Below, piece after piece: positions 43,529 through 53,115 of a stretch of DNA of 64,000 nucleotides. This DNA is from Cylindrotheca closterium. Taxonomy: Eukaryota; Bacillariophyta; Bacillariophyceae; Bacillariales; Bacillariaceae. The stretch covers positions 264,800 through 328,799 of the forward strand of contig CAKOGP040001781.1 of the NCBI GenBank assembly GCA_933822405.4, in the 5' to 3' direction. Each line of letters starts with the position of its first letter. The first letter of the stretch is position 1. The notes under the pieces are model-generated. The model was given only the letters and a program-made list of their open reading frames with translations. It had not been told where the DNA came from and did not search any database. The position numbers and the translations under genes were made by a program.

Positions 43529-43944
43529 TCATTGCATGGTGACGCAAACCATTTGATTAACAGGTTTTGAAACTTTGATAGAAGATAATAGAAATAGAAA
43601 TGTAATTTAGTTGAAACAGTGCGTACTCGTTGTGATCGATCGTTGTGACTCAATTTTGTTTCTTGGAATACTGATAGTAGATGCTTTCAAAGCCTCAGGC
43701 ACTGCATCTGCCCTTCATGGAACAGGCCCAATGAATAACCTGTAATGAGATGGCGCATTTGTGCCAAACAACCTATACTGCAAGAGGAATAGCCACACCA
43801 TGATTGAATTATCCGTTTTGCCGCACGGTCCGGGAGGTACCGGTATCACCAACAGCCTTGCTCTGTCCCGGAAGGCATGTACCACACAGTATCCAACTTC
43901 AACTGCACTGTCAATTTTGGATAAGTGAGCAAACTATATTACCC

Positions 43945-44115
43945 TACAGCTACCTGTAGAGGATACTGCTACCAAGGAGGAAAACATTTTCGAACACAAC
44001 GCAGCTTTGGTTGTTGGGTTCGAATCGAATACTCTTTGGACTGAGTGTATGTCATGTATTTTCTTCACTTTCTGTGCCACTTCAGTGGACAAGGACCTTT
44101 GCAATCTTTGTTCCC
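43945..44115 (+). pseudogene. 7-TM receptor-like gene, N-terminal remnant with internal deletion
   Basis: Matches the leader (CTACCTGTAGAGGA) and the first codons (EENIFEHN) of the intact receptors, but the ATG-containing segment is deleted. Sequence then passes from GAATCGAATA straight to CTCTTTGGACTGAGTGTATG, which in the intact gene lies about 180 bp further on, at the start of TM2. Similarity fades near GTGGACAAGGA. Non-functional. Confidence 0.75.
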
Positions 44116-44903
44116 TTGGGTCTATCACCCGTTGATCCCGGAGAAGGCGAATTGTCAGCTCCACTAAGTTTCTTGGCAGCCTCACTTTCAAATTATCTAA
44201 GGTCTTTGAGAATGTTTTGAGAATATTCGTTGTAGACTTCCATTTGGTGATGTCAAATTCCTTGAGTTGGTGGTAGGCCGTATTCAATTGCTGTTTCTCG
44301 TCGGCACCGGTTGGCTTTGTTCTACCTACCGCCATTAGAGTGCACTGAACTTGGAGCATTTGGCCTTGACGGAGTCACGGAGGTAGTGGGCAACTGTATC
44401 GCCGTTATTACGCTCAGGCAATGTCAGCTGCAGAGTTTTTGTGTGTTGTGTGTAAAAGCTCTACCCTTGTACTCGAACACAATAACGGAGATGCATGGAA
44501 CGGCAGTACCTGGTACCGGTACCGGTACCTGGTACCTGGTACGTTTTGTGTACGATGGAGAATGGTCGTCAAATCGGGGCGGCCTGTCAATTTCGAAATT
44601 TCGAAATGACCGGAAGGCTTAATAGTTTTGCATGGCGACGCGCCAATAGAATTCGATTTCGTCGATTGAGTGTTGATGGAGGAGATGCATTATATGCTCT
44701 GAAGTTTGCGATTGGCTCACTCAGTTTCTTCAATATACCCATTATATATATAATTTCGGGCTTCTGGGAACGCGAAAAGAAATCACTTCTCCAGTTCCCG
44801 AAAGCCAGTACTCGTAAGTACGTTACAGTGATTGCACTTGTCACTTGTGGACAAGGCAGCCAACTGCAATACCATAAGGCTACCTGTAGAGGACACTACT
44901 ACA
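44116..44903. other. Spacer with a GTAC-rich palindrome island
   Basis: No gene seen. 44512-44542 is built of GGTACC/GGTACCGGTACC units. The last 60 bp before 44904 match the leader of the other intact receptor. Confidence 0.45.
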
Positions 44904-46181
44904 ATGGATGGCATGGAGGAAAACATTTTCGAACACAACTCGACCTTGGTTGAGTCTGAATCGAATACGACTACGATTACGACCACTGTATCCTCCTCAT
45001 CTCTGTCGCCAGCACAAGAATCAGTCATTGCCCTTTTGCCAATTCTGCCATCTCTGCTCAGCATAGCTGGATCCTTATGCATTATTCGGCTGGTACATCG
45101 CAAGAAGTATCGTGCACCCTATAGGAGATTACTCTTTGGAATGAGCGTATACGATGTATTTTCTTCTCTTTTTGTGCCACTTCAGTCCTTTCTTGTGGAC
45201 AAAGAGACCAGTCGGCGGCGTTTCGCCGTGGGAAACGAAGCGACCTGCAACTTTTTGGGTTGGGGATTTCAAGCCACCTGCGGATGCTTCCTATACTTTG
45301 GTGCCTTGAGCACTTATTACTTGATGGTGGTTCGATTTGGTGTCAAGGATGAATATTTTGCTCGAAGAATCGAACCATTCATACATGGGTTCATAATATT
45401 GTTTTCAATCATCACCGCCTTTGTCGCCTTGGGGAAAAACTTGTATGGGGAACAAGAAATCGGTGCTGGCTGCTACTTGACACCCAACGAATCGTGTGAT
45501 GCCGCATGCATAGCCAATCTGGCACTCATCCTTACTGGAATCCCCTACGTCTTCACACTGTTCTTGGTGCTAGGCAACAATCTCACCATCTATTGTCATG
45601 TCCGACGGACTGTGCGGCAGTACGTGAAAAACAGTCAAGACCGAGCCGAGAAGAATCTATCCTCAGTTCTTGTGTCGGACCGTATCGTTGCAAGCAATAG
45701 GGACGGCTCTGTGGACTTGGACAAGTCTATAGAGGAGACTGCCGCTGTTTCGTTCAAAGTGACCAAGCGAATTGCCCAGGTGGACAACCAACAAAAGCGA
45801 GTCCAGTTGGTTCGTACCCAATCGTTACTTTATTGTGCTGCTTTCATCTTAGCATACATGTGGACTCTGATTCTGCGAGCCGCTATCAGCTACACAGAAG
45901 GCGAGCCTGGACCAAAAATGGAAGCGGATTTGTATCTGTTCATGGTGCTACGAGCCATCTTTGCTCCTGCCATGGGATTTTCAAGTTTTCTCATCTATAT
46001 CAGACCTCGGTATTTGCAACTGCGAGAACGAACGGCAGAGTCTAGACTTGAGATTCTCGTTCGAGTCATCCAAGACGATGATATTAGATCAATTAGATCC
46101 TCGCTGAATAACAGAGGAAGTTCGTATCATTCCAACAAAGACAGCCGATATTCTGAAAGCCGACGTTCTGAAACTCAGTAA
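44904..46181 (+). CDS. 7-TM receptor-like protein (GPCR-like), copy 1
   Basis: 425 residues from ATG 44904 (MDGMEENIFEHN). Seven hydrophobic segments: about 42-64, 75-95, 122-144, 158-178, 202-230, 307-328 and 342-367. The N-terminus has N-glycosylation sites (NST, NTT) and is predicted outside. Cysteines near TM3 (C115, C126) and in loop 2 (C190, C198) could form the usual GPCR disulfide. A long third inner loop (about 235-306) and a Ser/Arg-rich tail with many possible phosphorylation sites follow. Topology fits a rhodopsin-like or cAMP-receptor-like GPCR; no exact DRY or NPxxY motif is seen, so ligand and class are unknown. A near-duplicate starts at 50766. The frame is open upstream but only with non-ATG codons. 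Confidence 0.75.
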   Translation: MDGMEENIFEHNSTLVESESNTTTITTTVSSSSLSPAQESVIALLPILPSLLSIAGSLCIIRLVHRKKYRAPYRRLLFGMSVYDVFSSLFVPLQSFLVDKETSRRRFAVGNEATCNFLGWGFQATCGCFLYFGALSTYYLMVVRFGVKDEYFARRIEPFIHGFIILFSIITAFVALGKNLYGEQEIGAGCYLTPNESCDAACIANLALILTGIPYVFTLFLVLGNNLTIYCHVRRTVRQYVKNSQDRAEKNLSSVLVSDRIVASNRDGSVDLDKSIEETAAVSFKVTKRIAQVDNQQKRVQLVRTQSLLYCAAFILAYMWTLILRAAISYTEGEPGPKMEADLYLFMVLRAIFAPAMGFSSFLIYIRPRYLQLRERTAESRLEILVRVIQDDDIRSIRSSLNNRGSSYHSNKDSRYSESRRSETQ

Positions 46182-46650
46182 TCATTGCATGGTGACACAA
46201 ACCATTTCATTGACTACTTTTAAGACTTTGATAGAAAACGATAAACATAGAAATGTAATTTAGGTGAAACAGTGCATACCTGGTACTCTTTATTGTGGAT
46301 ACTCCCAGGTACGCTACCAGTCGTACCAGGTACCGGTACCGGTACTGCACGATTGACTCAATGTTGAACACGGGTAGGTACAGTACTTTCACAGCCTCAA
46401 ATACCGTAACTGAAAAGTATATCATTTTCGCGCATTTCCGCACGAAACGTATATCGATATCATATACTTTTCCGCAAGGCCTGGTGGGCCAACACCATAT
46501 GATTCCTATGTAAAAATGTTGTTCCCACAAAGGCTTGCGGAAAAGTATATACCTCTCCGGGTCCCTTGATATACGATGCGATTTCAAGTCAGGCTCAATT
46601 TTGGCACGTAGAAATCGTACCGTTTTCGCGTAGACCAGAATACTGGCCTG
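46182..46650. other. Receptor 3' flank and inverted-repeat region
   Basis: Begins with the receptor 3' flank (to about 46290), then a GTAC-rich island (46315-46345). A perfect 17-bp inverted repeat ATATACTTTTCCGCAAG is at 46462-46478 and 46534-46550 (55-bp loop); a further partial arm, GAAAAGTATAT, is near 46410. Confidence 0.6.
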
Positions 46651-48470
46651 GGATATTCCGCATTTTGGTGTGAATCTGAACTGGAATCGGGGCCTGACCG
46701 GCTTGCTCACTCCTTCTGCACGGGGATCTGTGATCCGACATCATCACTGCTCGTGGAATTCATTCTTGGTCGGTGATCGTCGCGTTTTGGTCGTAGTTCG
46801 TTAAATTACAGATAGTTCCCCTAATTGACTATTCTTTTTGTCCTCTGAGTCAAAAATTCTGTGAATTTTTCACAGATGTTCCGAAATCTCTGTGAATGAC
46901 CAACAGATGTTCCGAAATCTCTGTGAATTTTTCACAGGTTTTTTAAGGGTCTTCACAGATGTTCCGAAATTGCCGTGAAGTTTCAACAGAGGTTCAGCTG
47001 ACATGCGTGCACGCATGCCCTTTCGTAAAAGCACCACACAACTTCCGTAGAGGAAAAAACGGTTAATGTTGTTCGCAAGCAATGCTTGGTCGTCTGGGTC
47101 AAAAATTCTGTGAATTTTTCACAGATGTTCCGAAACTTCTGTGAATTTTTCACAGGTTTTTTAAGGGTCTTCACAGATGTTCCGAAATGTCGAAATTGTG
47201 GCGAATGGTGGGTTCAGCCAGGAATATAACATTTATGGCTTCACTATGTAAAACTAGTCGTAGACTTTTTTCCACGGTCGTCTGAGTCAAAAAGTCTGTA
47301 AATTTTCTATCGTCTGGGATATTCCGCATTTTGGTGTGAATCTGAACTGGAATCGGGGCCTGACCGGCTTGCTCACTCCTTCTGCACGGGGATCTGTGAT
47401 CCGACATCATCACTGCTCGTGGAATTCATTCTTGGTCGGTGATCGTCGCGTTTTGGTCGTAGTTCGTTAAATTTTCTGTGAATTTTTCACAGATGTTCCG
47501 AAATCTCTGTGAATGACCAACAGATGTTCCGAAATCTCTGTGAATTTTTCACAGGTTTTTTAAGGGTCTTCACAGATGTTCCGAAATTGCCGTGAAGTTT
47601 CAACAGAGGTTCAGCTGACATGCGTGCACGCATGCCCTTTCGTAAAAGCACCACACAACTTCCGTAGAGGAAAAAACGGTTAATGTTGTTCGCAAGCAAT
47701 GCTTGGTCGTCTGGGTCAAAAATTCTGTGAATTTTTCACAGATGTTCCGAAACTTCTGTGAATTTTTCACAGGTTTTTTAAGGGTCTTCACAGATGTTCC
47801 GAAATGTCGAAATTGTGGCGAATGGTGGGTTCAGCCAGGAATATAACATTTATGGCTTCACTATGTAAAACTAGTCGTAGACTTTTTTCCACGGTCGTCT
47901 GAGTCAAAAAGTCTGTAAATTTTCTATCGTCTGGGATATTCCGCATTTTGGTGTGAATCTGAACTGGAATCGGGGCCTGACCGGCTTGCTCACTCCTTCT
48001 GCACGGGGATCTGTGATCCGACATCATCACTGCTCGTGGAATTCATTCTTGGTCGGTGATCGTCGCGTTTTGGTCGTAGTTCGTTAAATTTTCTGTGAAT
48101 TTTTCACAGATGTTCCGAAATCTCTGTGAATGACCAACAGATGTTCCGAAATCTCTGTGAATTTTTCACAGGTTTTTTAAGGGTCTTCACAGATGTTCCG
48201 AAATTGCCGTGAAGTTTCAACAGAGGTTCAGCTGACATGCGTGCACGCATGCCCTTTCGTAAAAGCACCATACAATTTCGGTAGAGGAAAAAACGGTTAA
48301 TGGTGTGCGCAAGCAATGCTTGGTCGTCTGGGTCAAAAATTCTGTGAATTTTTCACAGATGTTCCGAAATCTCTGTGAATTTTTCACAGATGTTCCGAAA
48401 CTTCTGTGAAAAATTTACAGGTTTTTTTGGGGTCATTACAGATGTTCCGCAATTGCTGTAAAAATAAAAC
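46651..48470 (+). repeat. 617-bp tandem repeat array rich in palindromes
   Basis: Units start at GGGATATTCCGC: 46651, 47316 and 47933. Unit 1 is 665 bp (48 bp extra near 46808-46856), unit 2 is 617 bp, and unit 3 is partial and diverges after about 48330. Each unit holds several copies of the 17-bp hairpin CTGTGAATTTTTCACAG (for example 46859-46875, 46921-46937, 47108-47124, 47139-47155), joined by ATGTTCCGAAA linkers, and one 16-bp palindrome CATGCGTGCACGCATG (47002-47017, 47619-47634, 48236-48251). Open frames on the minus strand repeat with the unit and show no protein family. Confidence 0.9.
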
Positions 48471-48826
48471 AAACTTTAAAATTTTATCTGGCGAATGAAG
48501 TTGAATACTTAACGGCATTGTGAACATTTATAAAATTCCTTGTCGTAGAAGTTTCTTTCTGGCAGGCAATAAGTGAAAGTCGATTTTTGAAGTTTCGTGC
48601 AGAAGAGGGTGAAAATGACCACATCGACTCTCCAAAAAAAGAAAAAAGCTGGCTTCACAGAAAACTGCGGGATATCCCTGGTTGAGAATATTGGAAAATA
48701 CACGTTCCTCAAATAACACCAGATTGCCCACAACAAACGAAAACATCACCGTCGATGGATACAAAACAAACGAGAGAAATGAAAGGAAATGAAAGAAGAG
48801 CAAAGGTGCTGATGTAAATGTAAGTT
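48471..48826. other. Spacer
   Basis: AT-rich. Nothing recognised. Confidence 0.4.
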
Positions 48827-49400
48827 TTAGATGGCAACATCTCGGACTTCGTGTGGAATTTTCTCAAACATGGCTCCTGCAAAACCTGTACGGGTTGGAC
48901 TGGTGACATCGGCATCGCTTTCGTCAAACCACCCTCTAATAGACTTGCAACGGTGCGCTCCCGATCCTTCAAGTGCCACCGATTCACCTTTGCTTCCAGC
49001 ACATTCACATTTGCCCACTCTTGGTGGCGTTTGATATGGCTGGAATGAATCCTCTTGTGTTATTGTCACACATATCAATCAGCCACTGGACGTATCTGGA
49101 CGAGGTCTCCGCATCCTGGGCACTACAGAGCAACCAGTTCATTGTAATCTGGCGCCATAATGAGGACAAAGGACCGCAAGGAGTATTATGTTGGCGCTCT
49201 TTTGTGAAGAACATACTGGATGGCATATCTTCCAGATTCGACACCACTTCTTCATCACCTGAATCAACAATCAACATTGTTCTGCGCTGGCTGGTCCATG
49301 GGGTTATCGGTAATTTGATTCGATGTCTATCGTTTCTGCTGAGAAGATCACTGCAGCAGGCGCTTATTGCTGTTGGTCTAGATTGCGGGTATGTTGTCAA
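48827..49400 (-). pseudogene. Possible decayed gene of unknown family
   Basis: Two minus-strand frames abut: 49400-49005 (with LLCSAQDAETSSRYVQWLID) and 49078-48827 (with GWFDESDADVTSPTRTG, ending HEVRDVAI and a stop). They would join by a one-base shift near 49020, giving a continuous acidic polar protein of about 190 residues. Base composition is more gene-like than the surroundings. Plus-strand frames also exist over the same interval, so strand and reality are uncertain. No domain recognised. Confidence 0.25.
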
Positions 49401-50765
49401 ACCGATGAATGTTTGACATCTCGCCTTTTACCATGTCCCATTGGATCCAGCAGAGATACCCAGAAGAGATGTGAAAGAAAGCTTCTGATCATAAATCCAG
49501 AATTGGACTGAGGACAGAACACTAGTAGCGGCTTCTGTCACGACAATAAGCAGGGATGTGCTGGAGCGGCAATCATACCGTTGTTCGAGTTTTGTTGCTC
49601 CTAGAATGAATGACTTCATAGCCGAAGGACTATATATTATAATGTAGCATATTAATTGATTGTAAACCGTTTACTATAAACGCAACTAGCAGTTTTTAAT
49701 GATCCATGTCGGCCCTTCCTATAGAAGCAACCTCGAGGACGATAACCAAAATATCCATTTCCCCCCTTCTAGCCGGCGTATTCTCTCCTTGAAGTATCGG
49801 GTCGACAGCCGTCTTGGTGTATTTTGGAATCCTACATGTCAACCAATGGAGGGCCTCGTGCACTACTTCACGCCCAAACAACGAAAAATAGAAAAACATC
49901 ACAATCATCATGATTTCTATCAAACTATTTTAGGTCTTTCCAAGATATGCCTGGGCATTGTTACTTCATCTCATTCACCATACTGGAAGGATAATTTTCA
50001 TCGCCGTCTCATTGCCGGGGCAGGGCGTTGAAGGATGTGCCATGTAGGCCCTTGCCAGAATCATCGCCTATTTTGGGAAGAACTTCTTCTTCCTCTTGCC
50101 TTGATGTAGCTCGAAAAGGAGTCGAAGAGGATGTGCCCCAAGGTCCTGTCACCGTGCACAATAGCTGGTATCGATTGAGGCATCGTGATTCTTCCAGAGG
50201 CTGTACGTCCCTGAGTTGGCTGGGTGCCTCCCGTGTATGGCTCCTCTCATCAGCGTTCTTGGAGTGAAATACACTGCATTATTTTATTGTCTTGGGATGA
50301 AACATCAAACGATATCCAGTGACTTCTACCCACGACAAAGTATGTTTATGCAGTGAGAGGACGTACAGACGTTACCGTATATGGGGGTATATACGTTTCC
50401 GCCGGTCACTACAGTACGTGTACGTGTACGTGTACACTTGTACGTGTACGTGTACTCTTACTGTACCGTACAGTACACTGTACTACCGGTACTGTTCATC
50501 CATTGAAATGCAACAGGCCCAATGAACTTGCTTTGGGACGATTTGTGTTATTTTCTCAGGTGCAATAATACAAACGATACAACGTACTGTACCTGGTACC
50601 GTACTGGTATTGTAACGCAATCAAACTATTTTGGTACTGTATCACTTCTCCGATCCAACAGTGCTCCGAAACGGCTGTGGCCAACTGTGACGGTATCTAT
50701 CAATTTTGGACAAGACAGCCAACTGCAATACCATAAGGCTACCTGTAGAGGACACTGCTACCAGC
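49401..50765. other. Spacer with (TACGTG)n run and receptor 2 leader
   Basis: Short open frames at 49699-50031 and 50028-50267 show no family. 50411-50455 is a TACGTG/GTAC hexamer run, continuing as a GTAC-rich palindromic stretch to about 50495. From about 50510 the sequence matches flanks of the other receptor copies (ACAGGCCCAATG; ATCCAACAG...CCGAAA...GGCCAAC), likely the promoter region. Confidence 0.5.
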
Positions 50766-52037
50766 ATGGATGGCATGGAGGAGAACATTTTCGAACACAA
50801 CGCGACCTTGGCGGTAGGGTCTGAATCGAATACGACTACCATTGCTGTATCCTCATCGCTCTCTCCAGAACAGGAAGCAGTCGTTGCCTTTTTGCCAATT
50901 CTGCCATCCCTGCTCAGCATAGCTGGATCCGTCTGCATTATTCGGCTGGTACATCGCAAGAAGTATCGTGCACCCTATCGGAGATTACTCTTTGGACTGA
51001 GTGCATACGATGTATTTTCTTCTCTTTTTGTGCCACTTCAGTCCTTTCTTGTGGACAAAGAGACCAGTCGGCGGCGTTTCGCCGTGGGCAATGAAGCGAC
51101 CTGCAACTTTTTGGGTTGGGGATTTCAAGCCAGCTGCGGATGCTTCTTATACTTCGGTGCCTTAAGCACGTATTACTTGATGGTGGTTCGATTTGGTGTC
51201 AAGGATGAATATTTTGCTAGAAGAATAGAACCTTTTATGCATGGGTTCATCATATTATATTCACTCGGTACCGCCTTTGCCGCCTTGGGGGAAAACTTGT
51301 ATGGGGAACAAGAAATCGGTGCTGGCTGCCATTTGGCACCCAACGAATCGTGTGATTCCGCATGCATCGCCAATTTGGCACTCATACTAATTGGAATCCC
51401 CTACGTGTTCATATTGGTCTTGGTGCTAGCCAACAATCTCACCATCTATTGCTATGTCCGACGGACTGTGCGACAGTACGTGAAAAACAGTCAAGACCGA
51501 GCCGAGCAGAATTTATCCTCCGGTCTTGTTGCGGACCCTAACGTTGCCAGCAATAGGGATGGCTCTGTGGACTTGGACAAGCCTATAGAGGAGACTGCCG
51601 CTGTTTCGTCCAAAGTGAAAACAAAAATTGCCGAGGTGGAAAACCAACAGAAGCAAGTCCAGTTGGTTCGTACCCAATCGATTCTTTACTCTGCTGCTTT
51701 CATCTTGGCATACATGTGGACGCTGATTCTACGAGCCGCTATCAGCTACACAGAAGGCGAACCTGGACCAGAAATGGAAGCGGATTTGTATCTGTTCATG
51801 GTGTTCCGAGCCATCTTTACTCCTTCTATGGGATTTTGGAGTTTCTTCATCTACATCAGACCTCGGTATTTGCAGCTGCGAAGACAAACGAAAGAATCTA
51901 GACTTCAGACTCTTGTTCGAGTCATGCAAGACGATGATATACGATCGATCAGATCTTCGCTGAATAACAGAGGAAGTGCGTATCATTCCAATAAAGACAG
52001 CCGATATTCTGAAAGCCGACGTTCTGAAACTCGGTAA
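50766..52037 (+). CDS. 7-TM receptor-like protein (GPCR-like), copy 2
   Basis: 423 residues (MDGMEENIFEHNATLAVG). Close paralogue of the receptor at 44904: the first two TM segments and intervening loops (from IIRLVHRKKYRAPYRR through SRRRFAVGNEATCNFLGWGF) are nearly identical. Differences concentrate in the N-terminal tail, the third inner loop (VADPNVASNRDGSVDLDKPI) and TM4-TM5 (YSLGTAFAALG; LIGIPYVFILVLVLANN). TM7 (VFRAIFTPSMGFWSFFIYIRP) is closer to the remnant at 43265 than to copy 1, suggesting sequence exchange. Start and topology as in copy 1. The tail repeats SRYSESRRSET. Confidence 0.75.
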   Translation: MDGMEENIFEHNATLAVGSESNTTTIAVSSSLSPEQEAVVAFLPILPSLLSIAGSVCIIRLVHRKKYRAPYRRLLFGLSAYDVFSSLFVPLQSFLVDKETSRRRFAVGNEATCNFLGWGFQASCGCFLYFGALSTYYLMVVRFGVKDEYFARRIEPFMHGFIILYSLGTAFAALGENLYGEQEIGAGCHLAPNESCDSACIANLALILIGIPYVFILVLVLANNLTIYCYVRRTVRQYVKNSQDRAEQNLSSGLVADPNVASNRDGSVDLDKPIEETAAVSSKVKTKIAEVENQQKQVQLVRTQSILYSAAFILAYMWTLILRAAISYTEGEPGPEMEADLYLFMVFRAIFTPSMGFWSFFIYIRPRYLQLRRQTKESRLQTLVRVMQDDDIRSIRSSLNNRGSAYHSNKDSRYSESRRSETR

Positions 52038-52379
52038 TCATTGAATGGTGAGGCAAACCATTGGATTCACAAGTTTTGTGAAATTGATAGAAAACGATAG
52101 AAATAGAAATGTAATTTAGCTGAAACAGTGCGTACTCTTTGTGATCGATTGATGTGCCTAATACTCATACCGCCACGGCGGAATGATGATAGGTACTTTC
52201 AAAGTCTCAAATACTGCTTCTGCCCTACTGGATATGGAACAGGCCCAATGGAGTAGGTGATGGGATGACTAATATTTGTGGCAAACTACTGAAAGACGAG
52301 TAGCCACACCATTGAATTCTGCTAGTACCGTACCACTCCAATCCAACAGCGTTCCGAAAGGCCTGTAGCCAACGGTGAA

Positions 52380-52880
52380 TACAAATTTCAATTTTGGAAG
52401 AGTGTGCTGAGATGAAGTTACAGTAAATTCTTGCTGCTACTAGAGGACACTGCTACTACTACGCACCATGACCATGGATGGCATCAACATTGAATACAGA
52501 AAAAACAGATGACCGCAGTGAAGGGTGGATCAAATCCCCACAAACTTACTGCTCTCCTATGTTCTGACTGAGGATGAACTTGTGTGGGGTTTGTTCGTTG
52601 TGCCTCAAAATGGTTAATACATCTTTTTGACGTGGGTGAACGTACTGTAGTGTAGCAGTCATTTTGAGGCAATCACTTTTATATATTCCATTGACGCAGT
52701 ACCCACTGTAGATTCCTCAATTTCAGGTTCCGTGGTATTCATTAAAAAAAGACAGCGCTACATTGTGAAGCTCAGTACTAATCTAATCAATGATGGTGAA
52801 GTCATCCATTTGATTGACTAGTTTTAAGACTTTGATAGAAGACGATAATAATAGAAATGCAATTTAGATGAAACACTGCA
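52380..52880 (+). pseudogene. 7-TM receptor-like gene, relic of flanks only
   Basis: 52380-52495 matches the receptor leader and first codons (CAATTTTGGA; CTAGAGGACACTGCTAC; ATGGATGGCAT). 52795-52880 matches the receptor 3' flank (TTGATTGACTAGTTTTAAGACTTTGATAG region and GAAATGCAATTTAG). Almost all coding sequence between is missing or unrecognisable, so the copy was deleted from within. Confidence 0.6.
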
Positions 52881-53115
52881 TATGAATACTTGGTACTCTT
52901 ATGATACTCTGATGATCGATTGTTGGGGATACTACGATAGCATACGATCGATTGTCGAGGATGCCTGTAGGTACTTTCAAAGTCTCCAATACTTCCATCT
53001 GTCCGTCATTCCGGAGATGGAAATAGAACCGATCCGACGATGATGTGAAAAGATTATAGCTGGTCAACTATTATAAATCGACGCATATAGCTACATCATT
53101 GAACTATCCTAAAAC
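52881..53115. other. Spacer before the SR-type gene
   Basis: Receptor-type 3' flank continues to about 53010, with a short repeat of GATCGATTGT-like sequence. Promoter of the next gene presumably near 53040-53110. Confidence 0.4.

Noticed and set aside
44010..44035. GGTTCGAATC-like T-loop sequences (also 62660) as tRNA genes
   Set aside because: No matching acceptor or anticodon arms could be placed; one lies in the receptor remnant and one in a coding region.
46870..48316. Repeated minus-strand frames (about 60-80 codons) in the 617-bp array
   Set aside because: They recur only because the DNA unit recurs, have no known domain, and run through the hairpin repeats.
46859..48440. Hairpin repeats considered as a CRISPR array
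   Set aside because: Genome is eukaryotic, spacing is irregular, intervening sequence is itself repeated, and no cas-like genes are present.
48973..49416. 147-codon plus-strand frame as a gene
   Set aside because: No domain, and the opposite strand has equally long frames with more protein-like composition.
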